Positions 61,472 to 64,000 of a DNA stretch of 64,000 bases are shown here, piece by piece. The translations under genes were made by a program, and so were the position numbers. Under the pieces are notes generated by a model. It saw only the letters and a program-made list of their open reading frames with translations. It was not told where the DNA came from and searched no databases. Each line of letters opens with the position of its first letter. Position 1 is the stretch's first letter. The DNA lies in contig JAOANR010000011.1 in the NCBI GenBank assembly GCA_030278955.1, positions 44,751,417-44,815,416 on the forward strand, in the 5' to 3' direction. This DNA comes from Hygrophila difformis (taxonomy: Eukaryota; Streptophyta; Magnoliopsida; Lamiales; Acanthaceae).

Positions 61472-61939
61472 GGGCCTGTTTGGATTGACTTTTAAAAAAA
61501 GCAGAAGCCAAAAGCAGAAGCAAAAGTGAAAGCCAAAAACAGAAGCAGGTAACTTTTGTGTTTGGATGGAATGTTTGAAACACAGCTTTTTTTCAAAAGT
61601 GTGTTTGGATATGTAAAAGTGAAAAGTGCTTTTGAAATGTATAAATTACCAAAAAGGATATGCTATTTATATATAATAATATATATTTATAGTGTAATTA
61701 AAATAAATTAATTGGGGCATTTATGACTCTGCACACATTACTAGGTGCTTTTGGCTTCTGCTTTTCGGAGAAGCACCCCTGAGAAGCAGGCTGCTTCTCC
61801 GAGAAGCACTTTTGCAGCTTTTCGATGTGTTTTTGTTTTTTCTAAAATGCCAAAACAAACACTCTTTTTTCTTCAAAAGTGCTTTTGGCAGAAGCAAAAG
61901 CCAAAAGCACTTGAAAAAAAGTCATTCCAAACAGGCTCT
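61472..61939. mobile_element. TIR MITE, hAT-like
   Basis: The ends are inverted: GGGCCTGTTTGGATTGACTT at the left and AAGTCATTCCAAACAGGCTC at the right. Subterminal AAAAGCAGAAGC-type motifs occur at both ends in opposite orientation. About 470 bp, non-coding. No clean 8-bp duplication could be confirmed. Confidence 0.75.
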
Positions 61940-61977
61940 CAACGCATACAAAATATTTCTTCAGCACATATTAAATA

Positions 61978-62178
61978 CTCCCCCGTCTCATTTTAGATGT
62001 CACATTTTTTTTTGGGCATTATATTTTAGGTAGAATGAGTTATTGTGTTAAAGGGGAGTAAATAGTTAATGTCATGTTTGTTTTAATGAGTAAAACTTTT
62101 CTAAATAAGAAAATGTGACAATTGAAGTGAAATGGACCAAAATAGAAAATGAGACATTTAAAATAGAACGGAGAGAGT
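61978..62178. mobile_element. Stowaway-like MITE
   Basis: Begins CTCCCCCGTCTCATTTTAG after TA and ends AGAACGGAGAGAGT. The imperfect inverted ends and about 200-bp length fit the Stowaway group. Confidence 0.7.
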
Positions 62179-63256
62179 GATAGATATTATTTCAGCATTT
62201 TAGCATCCGTTGAATTAGCACCCAAACTAAATCCGAATCACACTATCAGTTTAAAGTAACAAGGGAATTGTATTATCATAAAAGTATTGCTAAATCTAAC
62301 AAGAATATTACTGAATTTTATGAAGGAAAAAAAAAATAATAATACTATTACTGAATTATGCAGGCTTAGTGTGTTCGATCAAACAGTTTAATTCTAAATT
62401 CTAAAATTTGAGAAAACCAAGTTTGAATCTGAATGAATTATGGGAAAGAACCAAAAACATGGCCATTCACTGTCAACAAGTAGAAGGATATGTAAATACA
62501 GAAACTTACAGTGATATTTTGTTGATTACCCAAAATTGTGAATTCTGATAGCAATGTCGTCTCTCATCCAGCTACAGAAAAGAAAACCAAACTGAATTGT
62601 AAAGCACACTCTTGGGTGGGAAAAAAATGGGATAAACTGTAGCTGTAGCTATTATGTCTTCAACATGATGGGTGTTTATTGAAATTTTAATGTCTTGAAA
62701 ACTACTAGTTACTACTACATGGGAGAGAGAGTTAAGGTTTAGATTGGAAGTGAAGTTGGAACGCTTATGTATTCATGTATATTTATTTGCCTTTTGGATT
62801 GGTTATGAAGGAATGATCATTGGGAGCTCCCTGGACCTCCCAACACGGCATGGATCTATGCCATTCATGGTTCAAGGTGCACAGCTTCAACGGTGTGGAT
62901 GTCATCATTTGGAGGAGCTCCCAAGAATTTGAGTTTAGACAACTACATGGGGCAAAGAATCCTCAAGCCTTGCAAATTCAGACACTCACACAAAACTTGC
63001 GGATGGCCCTACCCAAATTTTTTCTTTTCTTTTTGGGAAATAACACATCAAATATGAAGTATATTGGGAATTGGAAGGACGAAAAAAATATACTATATAT
63101 ATTGGGATTTAGGAATTTGGGATGGAATGATTTGGAAAGTGAATAATTTTTTTTAATAATAATAAATGGTTTTTATTTGATTAATTTTAAATAATTAATT
63201 ATAATGAATTTCAAATTTTATGGAAAATTAAAATTTTCAAAATCTTCGCTTATACG
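62179..63256. other. Intergenic with an inverted repeat at 62820-62932
   Basis: No coding sequence recognised. TTGGGAGCTCC (62819-62829) and its inverse GGAGCTCCCAA (about 62915-62925) bracket about 85 bp. The 3' side shares GGAGCTCCCAAGAA with the hairpin at 57838-57945. Confidence 0.45.
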
Positions 63257-63372
63257 TGTGTTTGGTTGTGAGTAGATTTAGGAGCATATAGCGGATTGAA
63301 ATAGCATATCCTCTCACAATTCTCTCTCCGAATCTGCTATCTGCTAGTGAATCCGCTGACTCCCAAACATCC
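63257..63372. mobile_element. Short TIR element, second copy of the 31114-31233 family
   Basis: Shares GGAGCATATAGCGGATT and CACAATTCTCTCTCC with the copy at 31114-31233. The right end ACTCCCAAACATCC matches that copy's right end. Confidence 0.65.
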
Positions 63373-63679
63373 CAATATCTTCCTCCAAATTTAGATTTAT
63401 CCAGCATCATCCGAACAATCCTAAAATAATCTTGAAATAGAGTCCTTAAATAATTGTGAAATTGAAAGCTGGGCGAGTGGCAATTTTCATAATTATGAGT
63501 GGACCTACCAGTAGACCTCAATTTCAGCCCAAATAATTTGGGCCTAATCTGGACTAAGCCCATAATACTATAGAAAGTTGGGAAAACTAGGGTCCGGTAT
63601 CCATAGATAAAATATTATAGGAGTAAAAGCCCCTTCATTTCAAACATTATGTTTTAGGCCCCATGTAAGAGCATGGTAA

Positions 63680-64000
63680 TCACATATCAAGAACTTGGTA
63701 AAACACATATCAAGGTAAAACACTACCAATAACCTGGTAAACACCATAAGGTAATTGTGGCAAAACACATAGCAAGAACTTGGTAAAGCACATATGGTAT
63801 ATGTGGAATAATTTGGTAAACACCATAAGGTATTTGTGGTAAAGCATATATCAATAACATGTTAACACCATAAGATATTTGTGATAAAACACATATAAAG
63901 ACTTGGTAAATACCATATGATATCTGTGGAATAACTTGGTAAACACCATAAGGTATTTGTGGTAAAGCACATACCAAGAACTTGGTAAGTACCATATGGC
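63680..64000. repeat. Minisatellite, runs off the window
   Basis: Imperfect tandem units built on ACTTGGTAAACACCATAAGG and TATTTGTGGTAAAGCACATA alternate every 30-50 bp (about eight GGTAAA-core copies). The array is cut by the window end. Confidence 0.9.

Noticed and set aside
62819..62830. Resemblance of GGGAGCTCCCT to the 3' end of miR319
   Set aside because: Only the palindromic 11-base tail matches; the rest of the miRNA is absent and the stem is poorly paired.
63680..64000. CRISPR-like regular repeats
   Set aside because: Units are imperfect and variably spaced with related 'spacers'; in a plant genome this is a minisatellite.

Overview
This window is nuclear DNA of a flowering plant, almost certainly a eudicot. 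The evidence is genes with many small spliceosomal introns, plant-only families (a CYCLOIDEA-type TCP factor, an NMCP/CRWN lamina protein, a PERK receptor kinase), Ty1-copia and Ty3-gypsy LTR elements primed from initiator tRNA-Met, a plant LINE, and Stowaway and hAT-type MITEs. No rRNA, CRISPR or bacterial features were seen.

Layout. 1-3204 is a truncated copy of the promoter and first exon of the eIF2B-delta gene. It ends at a young copia element (3205-6714, minus strand, LTRs differing at 1 of 289 positions). The right side of that element opens inside the coding sequence of a CYC/TB1-type TCP gene, of which only the R-domain half and the last exon remain (6715-7407). After about 1.2 kb of spacer the promoter block repeats (8655-12307) and continues into the complete seven-exon eIF2B-delta gene (12066-15616). 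Next come a complete eight-exon CRWN1/NMCP1-like gene (17157-22975, plus) and, convergent with it, a ZCCHC8-like zinc-knuckle/PSP gene (23605-27097, minus) with an apparent 5' UTR intron reaching towards 30 kb. 27.1-33.1 kb is AT-rich and holds hAT-like, SINE and Stowaway elements.

33128-52899 is a LINE bounded by a perfect 20-bp target duplication. A TG...CA element with a 5-bp duplication (34759-48516, probably one very large solo LTR) is inserted at the end of its ORF1. That element in turn carries a nearly intact Ty3-gypsy element (35325-43575). This is a three-level nest.

Beyond the LINE are two minus-strand host genes: an eight-exon proline-rich extensin-like receptor kinase (53767-57142) and an intronless family-81 endo-1,3-beta-glucanase (58837-61032). 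The right end holds MITEs, a hairpin-like locus related to one at 57.8 kb, and a minisatellite that runs off the window.

Main points. (1) The left 12 kb has the geometry expected of an unequal crossover between two copia copies, one in eIF2B-delta exon 1 and one in the CYC-like gene. This predicts what lies left of the window. (2) The putative giant solo LTR carries about 20 copies of a CAATTCGGT / ACCGAATTG inverted motif, including a perfect 22-bp palindrome, with no known role. (3) The host genes serve unrelated housekeeping, wall and signalling functions. Their order (TCP, CRWN1, ZCCHC8) matches what I recall of an Arabidopsis chromosome 1 block, so the TCP remnant appears to be in its ancestral place.
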